A stretch of 34,809 nucleotides of DNA from Seminavis robusta (lineage: Eukaryota; Bacillariophyta; Bacillariophyceae; Naviculales; Naviculaceae), in assembly GCA_903772945.1 (NCBI GenBank), contig CAICTM010000956.1, positions 1 to 34,809 on the forward strand, written 5' to 3'. This document shows positions 26,701 through 34,809 of this stretch, one piece after another. The position numbers and the translations under genes are program-made. Each line of letters begins with the position of its first letter. The stretch's first letter is position 1. The notes beneath the pieces were generated by a model that saw nothing but the letters and a program-made list of their open reading frames with translations, was not told the origin of the DNA and did no database searches.

Positions 26701-28551
26701 TCAGGAATGCGTTTCACAAAGCGATGGATTCTCGGACAAGTGAAAGAAGAGGGCATCCAAACTTTCAATCACCTGTAACAAGACTTGCGTTGCCCGTTCT
26801 TTGTTGGACGGATCTTCAATCAGATACTTTCGACCCGCCTTATTCAGCATGCAAATTGGTCTAACCATGGATTCTTCCCTGTCAAAAGCACCACCCAGCC
26901 GATGAATCCCATAGTTGTTTTTGAGCGCTTTGTCTAGTTGCTTCCTTCCTTCCCCCTCGCTCACCAAAAATTCAAACTGCCTTCGAAAGCGCACCTCCAA
27001 GAGCTTGACGGTTGTGTTGCGTCCCAGTGCCTCTATCAATCTCGCCTTGGGGTAGTCGAGTGGGTTGACGACCGCACTCTGTTGTTGCGTATGATTGCCA
27101 ATGTCCATTTGGTCGTCATCATCATCGTCATCATCATCATCATCATCCGATTCCTCGGTCATGGCGTTTATATACAACTCCTCAATGCTGGTGTTGTGTG
27201 CCACATGCGCGGCAATATCAATAGCTCCTTCTCGGTCCAATCCACCCGATACCATCAACTGTTTCAGGGAAGCATTCGTTCCCAAGGATGGCAGCAGCCT
27301 TGGCCACGCCGGAGGAAGACTCCCCGAGGTGACATTGAGTCGTTCCAGAGGACACGTGGGTAACTGCAGAAATGCCGCCAATGCGTCAATGAGGCGTTCG
27401 GACCAATTCGCGGCATCCACCGACAAAATTTTCAAATGGCGGTTGGTTTGGAGACGAACCAGGATGGGAAGCAGCCATTCCGTATCAAATTCCTCTTCGC
27501 CAATATTATTGTTGTTATTGTCTCCTCCATTGTCCATGTCAATAAAGCTTTGTCCCATGAACTTGACCTCTTCTAAAGATTGGTTGACGGCCACCAATTC
27601 TCCCAAGGCAGTACAGGCAGCCTGATTGAGATTGGCCAGAGTGAAGCGAATGGCTTTGATGGAACGGTGTTGATGGAGTGCTGTCAAGATGTCCAGTACG
27701 CCCGCCCCCTGAACGGGAGAGTGTTGAAGATCGAGAACCTGTAGTTGTGATTGTTGTGTATTGTTGTTGGACAAATGTTGTGCCATCATCCGACATTGGC
27801 GTTGCGTCAAGAAGCACTTGTGAATGATCAAAGTCGTAAAGGATGGCATTGCCAATATGCCAAAAAAAGAGTCTGGCAACATGCGATTGCGAATGACCAA
27901 AAACCCAAACTCCACAGCCGACAGGGACTTAATCGTGACGAGTTGTGTGGCAATTCTGTCGAGCGCTCGTGTATCGACACGTTGTTCGAAATAGATTCGT
28001 TTCAGGTTGGGGTGATTGGTCAATGCATTGGCAAAGTGAACCAAATGTTCGTCATTTCCCAACAACGAACAACACAAGGACAAATCTTCCACTTGCGGAG
28101 CGTGCTGCAGAATGAGACCAAGTGCTCGGTAGTCAGGGACGTTTTCTGGATCTTCCAATAACTCTCTGCTGTTGATTCTGAGTTTGCAGAGTCCCTGCAA
28201 CTGCCCCAATCCACGTGCCACTGTGGTCCAGCGATGGTAATATTGGTGTGGATCAACTGGATGTTGTCCCTCCGCATCCAGAACTTCATGGTATCCAATA
28301 TCCAACACAACTTGTTCAATGCAGGAATTGTTTTCTGTACACCACAGGAATTTATCAGGGTCTTTTTGTAGGATATACTGAATCATCGAAAAGTAATGCT
28401 GGTTGAATCCATTTGTTCGTCCTCGCTCCAGCTCTAATGTCGACGAACACTTGTTGCTGTGGACTTCATTAAACAACTCATACATGGTACAAACCCGTTC
28501 ATATTCCAGATAATTGATTCTGGTGCCGCCATCACTGTCGTTGTCGCTCAT
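26701..28551 (-). CDS. Leucine-rich repeat protein, LRR-RI-like
   Basis: 616 residues in one exon from ATG 28551. From about 110 to 465, leucine-rich units of 25-30 residues recur, with segments such as APQVEDLSLCCSLL, HPNLKRIYFEQ, LQVLDLQHSPVQGAGVLDIL, HRSIKAIRFTLANLNQAACT, NRHLKILSVDAAN and NTSIEELYINAM. The spacing and the helix after each strand match the ribonuclease-inhibitor (LRR-RI) class, which makes curved cytosolic binding scaffolds. There is no signal peptide or membrane segment. A run of 12 Asp (469-480) is encoded by a GAT/GAC microsatellite, and an Asn run lies at 345-349. The C-terminal 110 residues (NYGIHRLGGAF ... KYLIEDPSNKERATQVLLQV) are a conserved-looking tail. The ligand is unknown. 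Confidence 0.85.
   Translation of the reverse strand: MSDNDSDGGTRINYLEYERVCTMYELFNEVHSNKCSSTLELERGRTNGFNQHYFSMIQYILQKDPDKFLWCTENNSCIEQVVLDIGYHEVLDAEGQHPVDPHQYYHRWTTVARGLGQLQGLCKLRINSRELLEDPENVPDYRALGLILQHAPQVEDLSLCCSLLGNDEHLVHFANALTNHPNLKRIYFEQRVDTRALDRIATQLVTIKSLSAVEFGFLVIRNRMLPDSFFGILAMPSFTTLIIHKCFLTQRQCRMMAQHLSNNNTQQSQLQVLDLQHSPVQGAGVLDILTALHQHRSIKAIRFTLANLNQAACTALGELVAVNQSLEEVKFMGQSFIDMDNGGDNNNNNIGEEEFDTEWLLPILVRLQTNRHLKILSVDAANWSERLIDALAAFLQLPTCPLERLNVTSGSLPPAWPRLLPSLGTNASLKQLMVSGGLDREGAIDIAAHVAHNTSIEELYINAMTEESDDDDDDDDDDDDQMDIGNHTQQQSAVVNPLDYPKARLIEALGRNTTVKLLEVRFRRQFEFLVSEGEGRKQLDKALKNNYGIHRLGGAFDREESMVRPICMLNKAGRKYLIEDPSNKERATQVLLQVIESLDALFFHLSENPSLCETHS
27117..27150 (+). repeat. CAT/CGT trinucleotide microsatellite in a CDS
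   Basis: A run of TCATCATCATCGTCATCATC-type triplets on the plus strand encodes the poly-Asp tract of the minus-strand LRR protein. Length changes by whole codons would be tolerated. Confidence 0.9.
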
Positions 28552-29078
28552 CGTTTCAATCTCTTAGTCTCTTCGATTGTTGTTCTTTCTTGATGTGGTC
28601 TTGTGATTGTGGCTTCGCGGTTTTGCGTGCCCACATCCGCCCCAAATGGCAATAATAATGCAATAAATGAGGATCACTGCCTCAGCTAAACAAAAGAACC
28701 ATAAAATAGCAGAGCTGTATTTGCGTTGCCGTAGGAAACGATTTTCTTCGGGGCTGCGTCAGAACCCATTCCATTGCGTCATTGCGTCAGCACCAAAGAA
28801 ACAACGCAGAGCATCGAGCACTGATGCCGCGTCTGACGATGGAAGATCATCGATCCATCCGTCCCAAGACGTTGGTCGACGATAAGACAACACACATCGG
28901 TGTAATGAATCATTAGGATACGATAGACCAGCAAGAGATTGGCTGGTGCTGTTAAAGCATTTTATTTCCAGCTACCAGCTACGGCACAGTAATACCCAAC
29001 CACCTCATTGGACGGTCTTCGCAAGAACACGCTTCTTCGCATAATTTGATTTTTCAAGCCGAATTCTTTTGGAAAACC
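28552..29078. other. Shared upstream region of divergent genes
   Basis: Between the LRR-RI-like gene (minus) and the monooxygenase (plus). It should hold both promoters. No motif can be defended; the short ORF at 28667 looks non-coding. Confidence 0.4.
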
Positions 29079-30706
29079 ATGTGCAAACCCAGCGACGATT
29101 TCGAAGGACCTCGCAATGTGGTGATTGCCGGTGCAGGACCTGCCGGTCTTCTGTTGACAGCTCTGTTGATGCAACGCAACAGTGAATTGTCTACGCCTCT
29201 CTACCGTGTCACTCTTGTGGACAACCGACGCAATTTTGGATTGGTGAGCCTAGAAGAACTGACAAAATCCTACCGCAGTTGGATGCTGGGATTGGCGGGG
29301 CATGGATGCAAGGCATTGCAGACCTGTGAGGGTTTGTACCAGGAATACTGCAAGGAAGTTGGAATTGAACTTCGGTCGCTCAGTCTCCATTTGGGTGCCA
29401 AGGAAATCAAGCCAACCATATCGCCCGAAGATTTGGTGGACAATGAAAATTTCATCGTCGATCGCAACTTTATCGTGGCGGCCATTGCCAGGTTTGTGGA
29501 GGAAAAGTACCACGACAATGACATGTGTACCACTCTCTACGACCACAAACTGCTCTATGTGGACTACGAAAAGCGCCGGGTTCTGGTTCGAAACGAAAAG
29601 GACGACCAAGAATTCTACATGCCCTATGACCTCCTTGTGGGTTGTGATGGAGTGCGAAGTGTGGTCCGAGAGGCTCTAGTCAAGCGACACAGCACCTTTG
29701 AAATGGATGTGGGCGATATCTTCCAAACATTCAAGGTAAAGCAACCGGCATCCTCCTTCTTATTTTGTGTTCCGAAATTGCTTTGACCTCATCATTGTCT
29801 TCATTCAATCCTCTGTAATGCTTTCAGGCCGTTCATGTGGAACGCCCTCCTTCTGTGGACCTTGCTAGTCTGCACCTGTTGCCCGCTGTCTTTCCAGAAA
29901 TGACTGGAATTGCGCTACCTGAAACGGGAAACAAGTTGAACATTGGCATTGGTGTTGCTCGGCATTTGTTTGACCAGTTGCCAGCGGAACTCAAATCGGA
30001 CGATCCCAAGGTGGTAGCGGAATATGCCCGCCAGAACTTCAAGGCATTTGAACTCGTTGACTATGACGACTTTGGTGAGCAGTGGGCCAATCAACGATGG
30101 AATCGCACCGGACAAGTCCACTGCAACTTTTACCATTCGTCCGAAATATCCGTTGCCATTATGGGTGATGCGGCGCATGCCACCTCGCCATCTATTGGAA
30201 TGGGTATGAACACGGCTTTGCGTGATGCACAGGTCTTTTACCAACTCTTGCAAGAGCACAAGGACAACTTGACTGAAGTGTTGCCGGAGTTTTCCAACAA
30301 GCGTGTCAAGGAAGGCAACTCCCTCACGGACTTGGCCATGCATTTGTACTGCATGGATACACGACAACAACTCTTTGAAACCATTCACATGATTGTTCGT
30401 GGCGCTCTACATAAAATGTTGCCCTCGTTGATTCTTGACCATCCACAAAATATGATCGGAAGGGTCAAGTTCCAACTCAGCGACGTCTACAATCGGGCCA
30501 AGGTGGTGGGAGTGCTGGATAAGCACCGTCGTATCAACGCCGAAACTCGACAAGCCTACTTTGAAAAAACGAATGGAATGACTTCTCCCGAAACACAGGC
30601 CATGACGAAGGGAGGCTGGATGTCATCCAAGACTTTGCTCTCTGGTGCTGTCGTCGTCGCCGGTGTCGCCGTTGGTTATTTCCAATGGATGGCGCACTGC
30701 ATGTAA
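29079..30706 (+). CDS. FAD-dependent monooxygenase, kynurenine 3-monooxygenase-like
   Basis: Exon 1 is 29079-29735, the intron 29736-29827 (92 bases, GTAAAG...TTTCAG) and exon 2 29828-30706, giving 511 residues. I chose the ATG at 29079, since the open frame before it starts only with TTG. The Rossmann FAD motif is GAGPAG (18-23) after VVIA. The second FAD/NADPH motif is GCDGVRS (188-194), and the ribose-binding GD motif is MGDAAHATSPSIGMGMNTAL (about 331-350). These place it in the class A flavoprotein hydroxylases. The segment LPEFSNKRVKEGNSLTDLAM resembles the region after the GD motif in kynurenine 3-monooxygenase. A C-terminal hydrophobic segment (about 490-507) would anchor it to a membrane, as in KMO at the outer mitochondrial membrane. 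Substrate kynurenine is inferred; other aromatic substrates are possible. Confidence 0.87.
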
Positions 30707-31075
30707 ACTTTTGATTGGAGTGTATTAGGTTTCGGATCAGACAGCATGTGGCCAGTTGGCGCCCTACGGGTATCTGGTGTCAGTGTACAGAGATCTGTGT
30801 CCTTGACTGCCTGAAGGGTTTTGTCTTCCCTGATTGACAAATTCTGTTTTAGATTAGATAAAGAGTCATTGCTCGATAAGGTGGTGTAAATAATGTGTTT
30901 GAAAAATGCTGCACCTCATCTGGATCACGCTAGATACTCGTTGATTCATTGCATCACCATTGGCCAGCCAGCTGTCGAAAGAATGATACCAAACCTGATG
31001 CTGCAGTAACGCGTGTGTCCTTGGCGGAACAAGAGTTGAATTTGAGGTCTCCAAACCCAGCTCCGGTAGCACCAT
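30707..31075. other. Intergenic region
   Basis: Downstream of the monooxygenase. A minus-strand open frame (31172-30954) extends from the doubtful gene above it and may be its frameshifted end. Otherwise nothing is recognised. Confidence 0.4.
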
Positions 31076-31501
31076 CTATCTGCAACAAGCGAAGTGGTTT
31101 GAAACTAGCTTGAGTCGTTTTTGGTAGTGCACTTGGTGCTCGCAATGCAAACTCCAAGAGCTTGTTGGGCATGGAATAGCTTCTCTGAGCTCAAGCTGCT
31201 TAGAGAGTGGATTATCATTACTAGCACCATCCCGAATTCTATCGAAGTTCTTCTTCGCTGAACTCAATGCCATTCCACATTCAGCAGAATTGTACTTGCT
31301 GTTGAGGTCGGTGAGAATCGTATGGATTTGACGACATTCAGCAATGTTGGTTGTTACTTCCCAAAGAATTTGAATGCGCCGCTGAATCAAGTCCAAGTCA
31401 TCAACTATCTTTGACAAAGTCTCAATGTCATCACTGGTGGAAGTGGTGTCAGGAAGTTCGTTCATCGAAATGCGGGTGACAGTGTGGTTAGAGTGGACCA
31501 T
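31076..31501 (-). CDS. Doubtful small gene, possibly frameshifted at its 3' end
   Basis: 141 residues from ATG 31501. The frame is open further upstream, but that part is AT-rich and looks non-coding. The central part (DDIETLSKIVDDLDLIQRRI, TILTDLNSKYNSAECGMALS) is a plausible acidic helical protein. After LREAIP (near 31172) the reading in this frame turns into SWSLHCEHQVHYQK. The next frame opens with MPNKLLEFALRAPSALPKTT and continues to 30954 with better-looking sequence. A one-base shift here would join the two. I recognise no family. It could be a decaying gene, or a real one with an unrecognised intron. Confidence 0.35.
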   Translation of the reverse strand: MVHSNHTVTRISMNELPDTTSTSDDIETLSKIVDDLDLIQRRIQILWEVTTNIAECRQIHTILTDLNSKYNSAECGMALSSAKKNFDRIRDGASNDNPLSKQLELREAIPCPTSSWSLHCEHQVHYQKRLKLVSNHFACCR

Positions 31502-31960
31502 GGGTTTGGGAATGGACTCCAGAAGTCGAGTGGAATGCCTCAGAGATGAGACGAAGATGAACAAAGGAAGCCACAGTTGCCGTCTTGTCGAAAGGCGATG
31601 GTTCCCCGATTCACGACCAGAGGGAGCTGCCAACCGTCTGCGGGAGTTGCTTTTCCAATGACACGAGGTCTTTGTCCTTCGATCTTCTTGATTCCCGCCG
31701 AATTCAATGAAATCTTTTATGAATGTGTAAAATGCTGTTTTGTTTTCAAATTGTTGCGTTAAGAAAATATATATTTGCGTCGATTTGTATTTTGACAAGT
31801 TCACATCCAAATATTTTGCTTTTTGAAAAGCTCGTCCACTTCTCTCGCAACTCATTCATAGGCAGGCACTTTTCTCTCGCTCTCCCTTCACTTTTCCCTC
31901 AGAGGAGCAAAAAGGCAAGAAGCAGAATCAAACACAGCAAGCTACAACAAAGGAACGACC
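31502..31960. other. Upstream region of the LRR membrane gene
   Basis: AT-rich near 31730-31800 (TATATATTT) and pyrimidine-rich near 31840-31900 (CTCTCGCTCTCCC), which may mark the 5' UTR or promoter of the plus-strand gene starting at 31961. No specific site is claimed. Confidence 0.35.
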
Positions 31961-34809
31961 ATGGCATCCCTACCTTTCTCCAAGGACGATTCCAAGCGCA
32001 ATCAAAACGGCTACAACACCCGTTGCATCCGCGGTGACGCAGCCAGTCCTTTGGAAGACTCGGACGACGGCAACAGCAACAACGACAAGCAGCTTGATTA
32101 TTATAATGTGAGTAACCATAGCAGCAGCACCAGCAACAGCCATCGCTCGCGTCAAGATGACACCGATGACAAGAAACTCCAGCAGCCTCCAGCGCGTCTC
32201 AATCGTGAGGAGTCTCGCTACCAGCGAGCCATCATGAAATCGTCTCGCGCCATTACGGCCGATGCCTTGGGTGGCAGCAGTAACCATCACTTGGACAGTT
32301 TGGACCGCGACATTCAAGCCAAGTTGGAGATTCGTCATGGCCGTAGCATGCCATCCTCTCTCATGAGCGACGCTAGTGGCAAGAAGAAACCAGCGGCAAA
32401 CGACGACCACCACAAGAACAAGTTAACAACTGCCATTTTGTTGGAAAACAAGAACAGCAAAAACAAGAACAATAGCAGCAGCACTGCCAAAAATGTTCGC
32501 TTTCGCGAGGGACCAGCCATGATTCCAGGCGTCTACGAGGAACGCAACAATGAGTTGTCGCCGCACAAGCAAGAAGCAGTGGGTGGTGGTCGTCGCGAGA
32601 AGGTTTGCCATTTGGAGGCGAATGTCCCATCGAAACGGAACATTGCCGCTCGCCCACGCTTTATTAGCCTCGATGACGACAATGACGACTTTGTTGACGG
32701 CGACAGTCCAAAGGGCAAAAAGACAGCCGGCGGCGGTCAAGACAACAAGAAGATGGACCATCATGACAACTCTGGAACTGGAGCCCGTGTTCGCTTTTTT
32801 GGAGACGACGGAACACTTTCGGAACACGGCGGCGGTGATCCCAATCAGATGGAGTTTGGCTCCATGGGTATTGCCATGGACAATATTGGAAGATTCTTCA
32901 ACTACGATGATGACGACGATGACGAGTTGGCCGTGGCGAGAGTCGTCATTGAGGAGGAAACAGACGACGAATTTATCCCCGTCGGAGTCGAGTTCGACCC
33001 GGACGCCAAGAATCCGCAAAGCACCAAGCGTCGCCGATGCCGCTACCTGGGAGGCTCCGTGTTCCTTGTTCTGGTACTGGGAGTGGGTGCTAGCGTCATT
33101 TTCCCTACCCATGTCGCTGTCACAAGCCAAGTCGACCTGGATGATGTTCCGACCTTGGCGCCGACTTCCTACCGGTCGTCGTTAGGCATTCAAGAACAGA
33201 TTGAAAAGATGGTGGGCAAATCCAAACTACGCGAACCGGGATCACCTCACAACAAGGCGCTCGAGTGGATCTTGCACGAGGACAGTCACCAGCTCACTAC
33301 GAAATCCGAAAACCTCACGCAGCGCTACATCCTGGCCCTGCTCTACTTTTTGACAAGCCAGGAAGGCCCGTGGCGTTCCTGCAATCCTCCCACTGGTAAC
33401 GAAACTGCCGAATGCGTCAACAACTTTATTCAGACGGCAGATCCTAGTCTTACATTTGGACAGGAGGTGGCTGTTCGTTGGGTCAGTGATCGTCCGGAGT
33501 GCGAATGGGTTGGAGTGGTGTGTGATGAATTGAACCGTACCATGAGCATTCAACTTAGTAAGTGCATGCGAAGTCGCTCAATGCAAGGCGTGCAGTGCAA
33601 TGAAGTGTCCGCAGCTGACAAATAAATCGTCGTTCCATCCTTGTTTCATCATCTGATCGTACCGGTAGGCGGGCAACAGCTTTCTGGTCGCTTCCCTGGA
33701 GAGGAGCTTGGCCATCTAACAAACCTGCGATACATCAACTTCGCGTACAACCGGTTGGCGGGACCACTCCCAGATGCCTTTCGTTCCAACATCAACCGGA
33801 TTCTAAATTTGGATCTACAAGCAAATCTCCTTAGCGGTACCATTCCAGAGGATATCTTCAAGTGGAAGACCTTGGATCGCATCAACCTCGGAAACAATCG
33901 GTATGTCCGTGTCCATCTAATTTTGACGTTTATCCGCCGAGCCGTTTTCTCACCTGCACTTTTGTAACACATCTGGCGCATGGTGATAGGCTTTCGGGCC
34001 CTTTGAAGATTCCTTTGGATGCTCACCCTGACAGAATTCAGGGAATCTTCCTCTACGAGAATGCTCTGACGGGGCCGGTGCCCACCGAAATTGGAATGTT
34101 CGCCAACCTGGGTACGTTTTCGCGTTCTCAGCTCTGGTGAAGGGCCCATACGAGACCTAACTGATGTCTTTGGTTCATGTCATGTGACCGTTCTACGTAC
34201 GGTGACCAACAGGATTCTTGCGATTGCACAAAACTCAACTCTCTGGAAGCCTCCCATCCGAGATAGGAAAGCTAACCGATCTCCATGAGATGTGGCTGCA
34301 CAGGACTGGAGTCAGTGGGCGAATTCCTTCAGAGATTGGGAATATGGAGAGTCTTCAGCGCCTGAATCTTCAATTCACGGCCGTTAGTGGGGAGTTGCCC
34401 GACGAGATCTTCGACCTGCCCACAATCACGCGTCTCAACATCTTTGATGCCAATCTCAGCGGAACTATCAGTACCAAGATCGGTCAGCTTGAAGCTCTTG
34501 AGATCCTTCGACTGCGGTAAGTTTGGGCGCAGTCTTGTTTTTGTTTGAGCAACGAACGATACAGATTGCTCACGATGACGCCATGCATGATCCATGCAGA
34601 GGCAACCACCTTGAGGGCACCATTCCAACCGAGATGAACCGTTTGACACGGGTTCGACAGGTCTGGCTGCATCACAATAATTTCACAGGGGACATGCCTG
34701 AGGGACTCTGTCAGCTACGTGACGATTCCATTTTGTTGGAGCTTGTGGCTGATTGTGCATTGCCAGCCACGAACACTCCTCGTGCTGCAGTGTCCGGTGT
34801 GCAATGCCC
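31961..34809 (+). CDS. Membrane LRR protein (diatom receptor-like), five exons, 3' end cut by window
   Basis: Exons are 31961-33557, 33669-33900, 33990-34111, 34213-34516 and 34600-34809+. All introns are GT-AG (111, 89, 101 and 83 bases) and keep the frame; at least 821 residues result. ATG 31961 has an ACCATGG context. Residues 1-360 are a charged, low-complexity tail with Asn, Ser and Asp runs. RRRCRYL precedes one membrane segment (about 362-383), so the tail is probably cytosolic and the rest outside. Residues 430-522 form an LRR N-cap with cysteines (EWILHEDSHQ, GPWRSC, ECEWVGVVCDE). Plant-type LRRs follow from MSIQL: LSGRFPGEELGHLTNLRYIN, NRLAGPLP, LLSGTIPEDIF, TGPVPTEIGMF, SGSLPSEIGKLTDLHEMWL, SGRIPSEIGNM and EGTIPTEMNRL. 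ADCALP near the edge looks like the start of a C-cap. No kinase is seen. It may be a cell-surface recognition or adhesion protein; the ligand is unknown. Confidence 0.88.

Noticed and set aside
32423..33130. 235-codon minus-strand ORF
   Set aside because: Shadow of the Asp/Asn-rich tail of the LRR gene; the Val/Ile runs are reverse readings of GAC/GAT codons.

Overview
The window looks like nuclear DNA of a diatom, probably a pennate species. Genes are short and closely spaced. They carry 75-119 base GT-AG introns. Secretory LRR genes with long acidic cytosolic tails, acidic LRR-RI-type proteins, GCPWD-type ankyrin-repeat relics and a large tyrosine-recombinase retrotransposon all fit that group. 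The species is not proven by the sequence, and protein names rest on motifs read by eye.

Bases 1-9.2 kb: a DIRS-type (tyrosine recombinase) retrotransposon in + orientation. It has a gag-like ORF (163-2574), a middle ORF in the same frame after a TAG stop (2623-3705), an RT/RNase H ORF in the -1 frame (to 6755) and an overlapping Zn-cluster/tyrosine-recombinase ORF (6604-8148). Past these lie a pseudoknot-like segment, a small KOW-like ORF and an antisense spliced ORF (8654-9157). The left end appears to lie outside the window, and no terminal repeats were found.

Bases 9.2-14.2 kb: mostly non-genic. It holds a small inverted repeat, a CCCTTA-rich stretch, one two-exon gene of unknown function with a 21-base heptad-coding tandem repeat (10379-11125), and the fossil of a Gly-Pro-Thr-Ser repeat protein (about 12.68-13.53 kb).

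Bases 14.2-26.1 kb: a family cluster. Two related single-pass membrane proteins with weak sulfotransferase-like character (minus strand) lie near two paralogous protein kinases (plus strand). One kinase keeps its catalytic residues. The other has lost the VAIK lysine, the helix-C glutamate and the HRD aspartate and is a predicted pseudokinase. Between the two kinases are a mitochondrial-type small protein, head-to-head ankyrin-repeat relics and a clear two-exon PSMD9/Nas2 proteasome-assembly chaperone.

Bases 26.1-34.8 kb: an LRR-RI-like protein (minus), a two-exon FAD monooxygenase resembling kynurenine 3-monooxygenase with a C-terminal membrane anchor (plus), a doubtful and possibly broken minus-strand gene, and a five-exon membrane LRR protein that runs off the right edge.

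Most worth following up: the translation layout of the retrotransposon (stop plus hairpin, -1 frame junction, accessory and antisense ORFs, pseudoknot), the kinase/pseudokinase pair interleaved with the sulfotransferase-like pair, and the two protein fossils.
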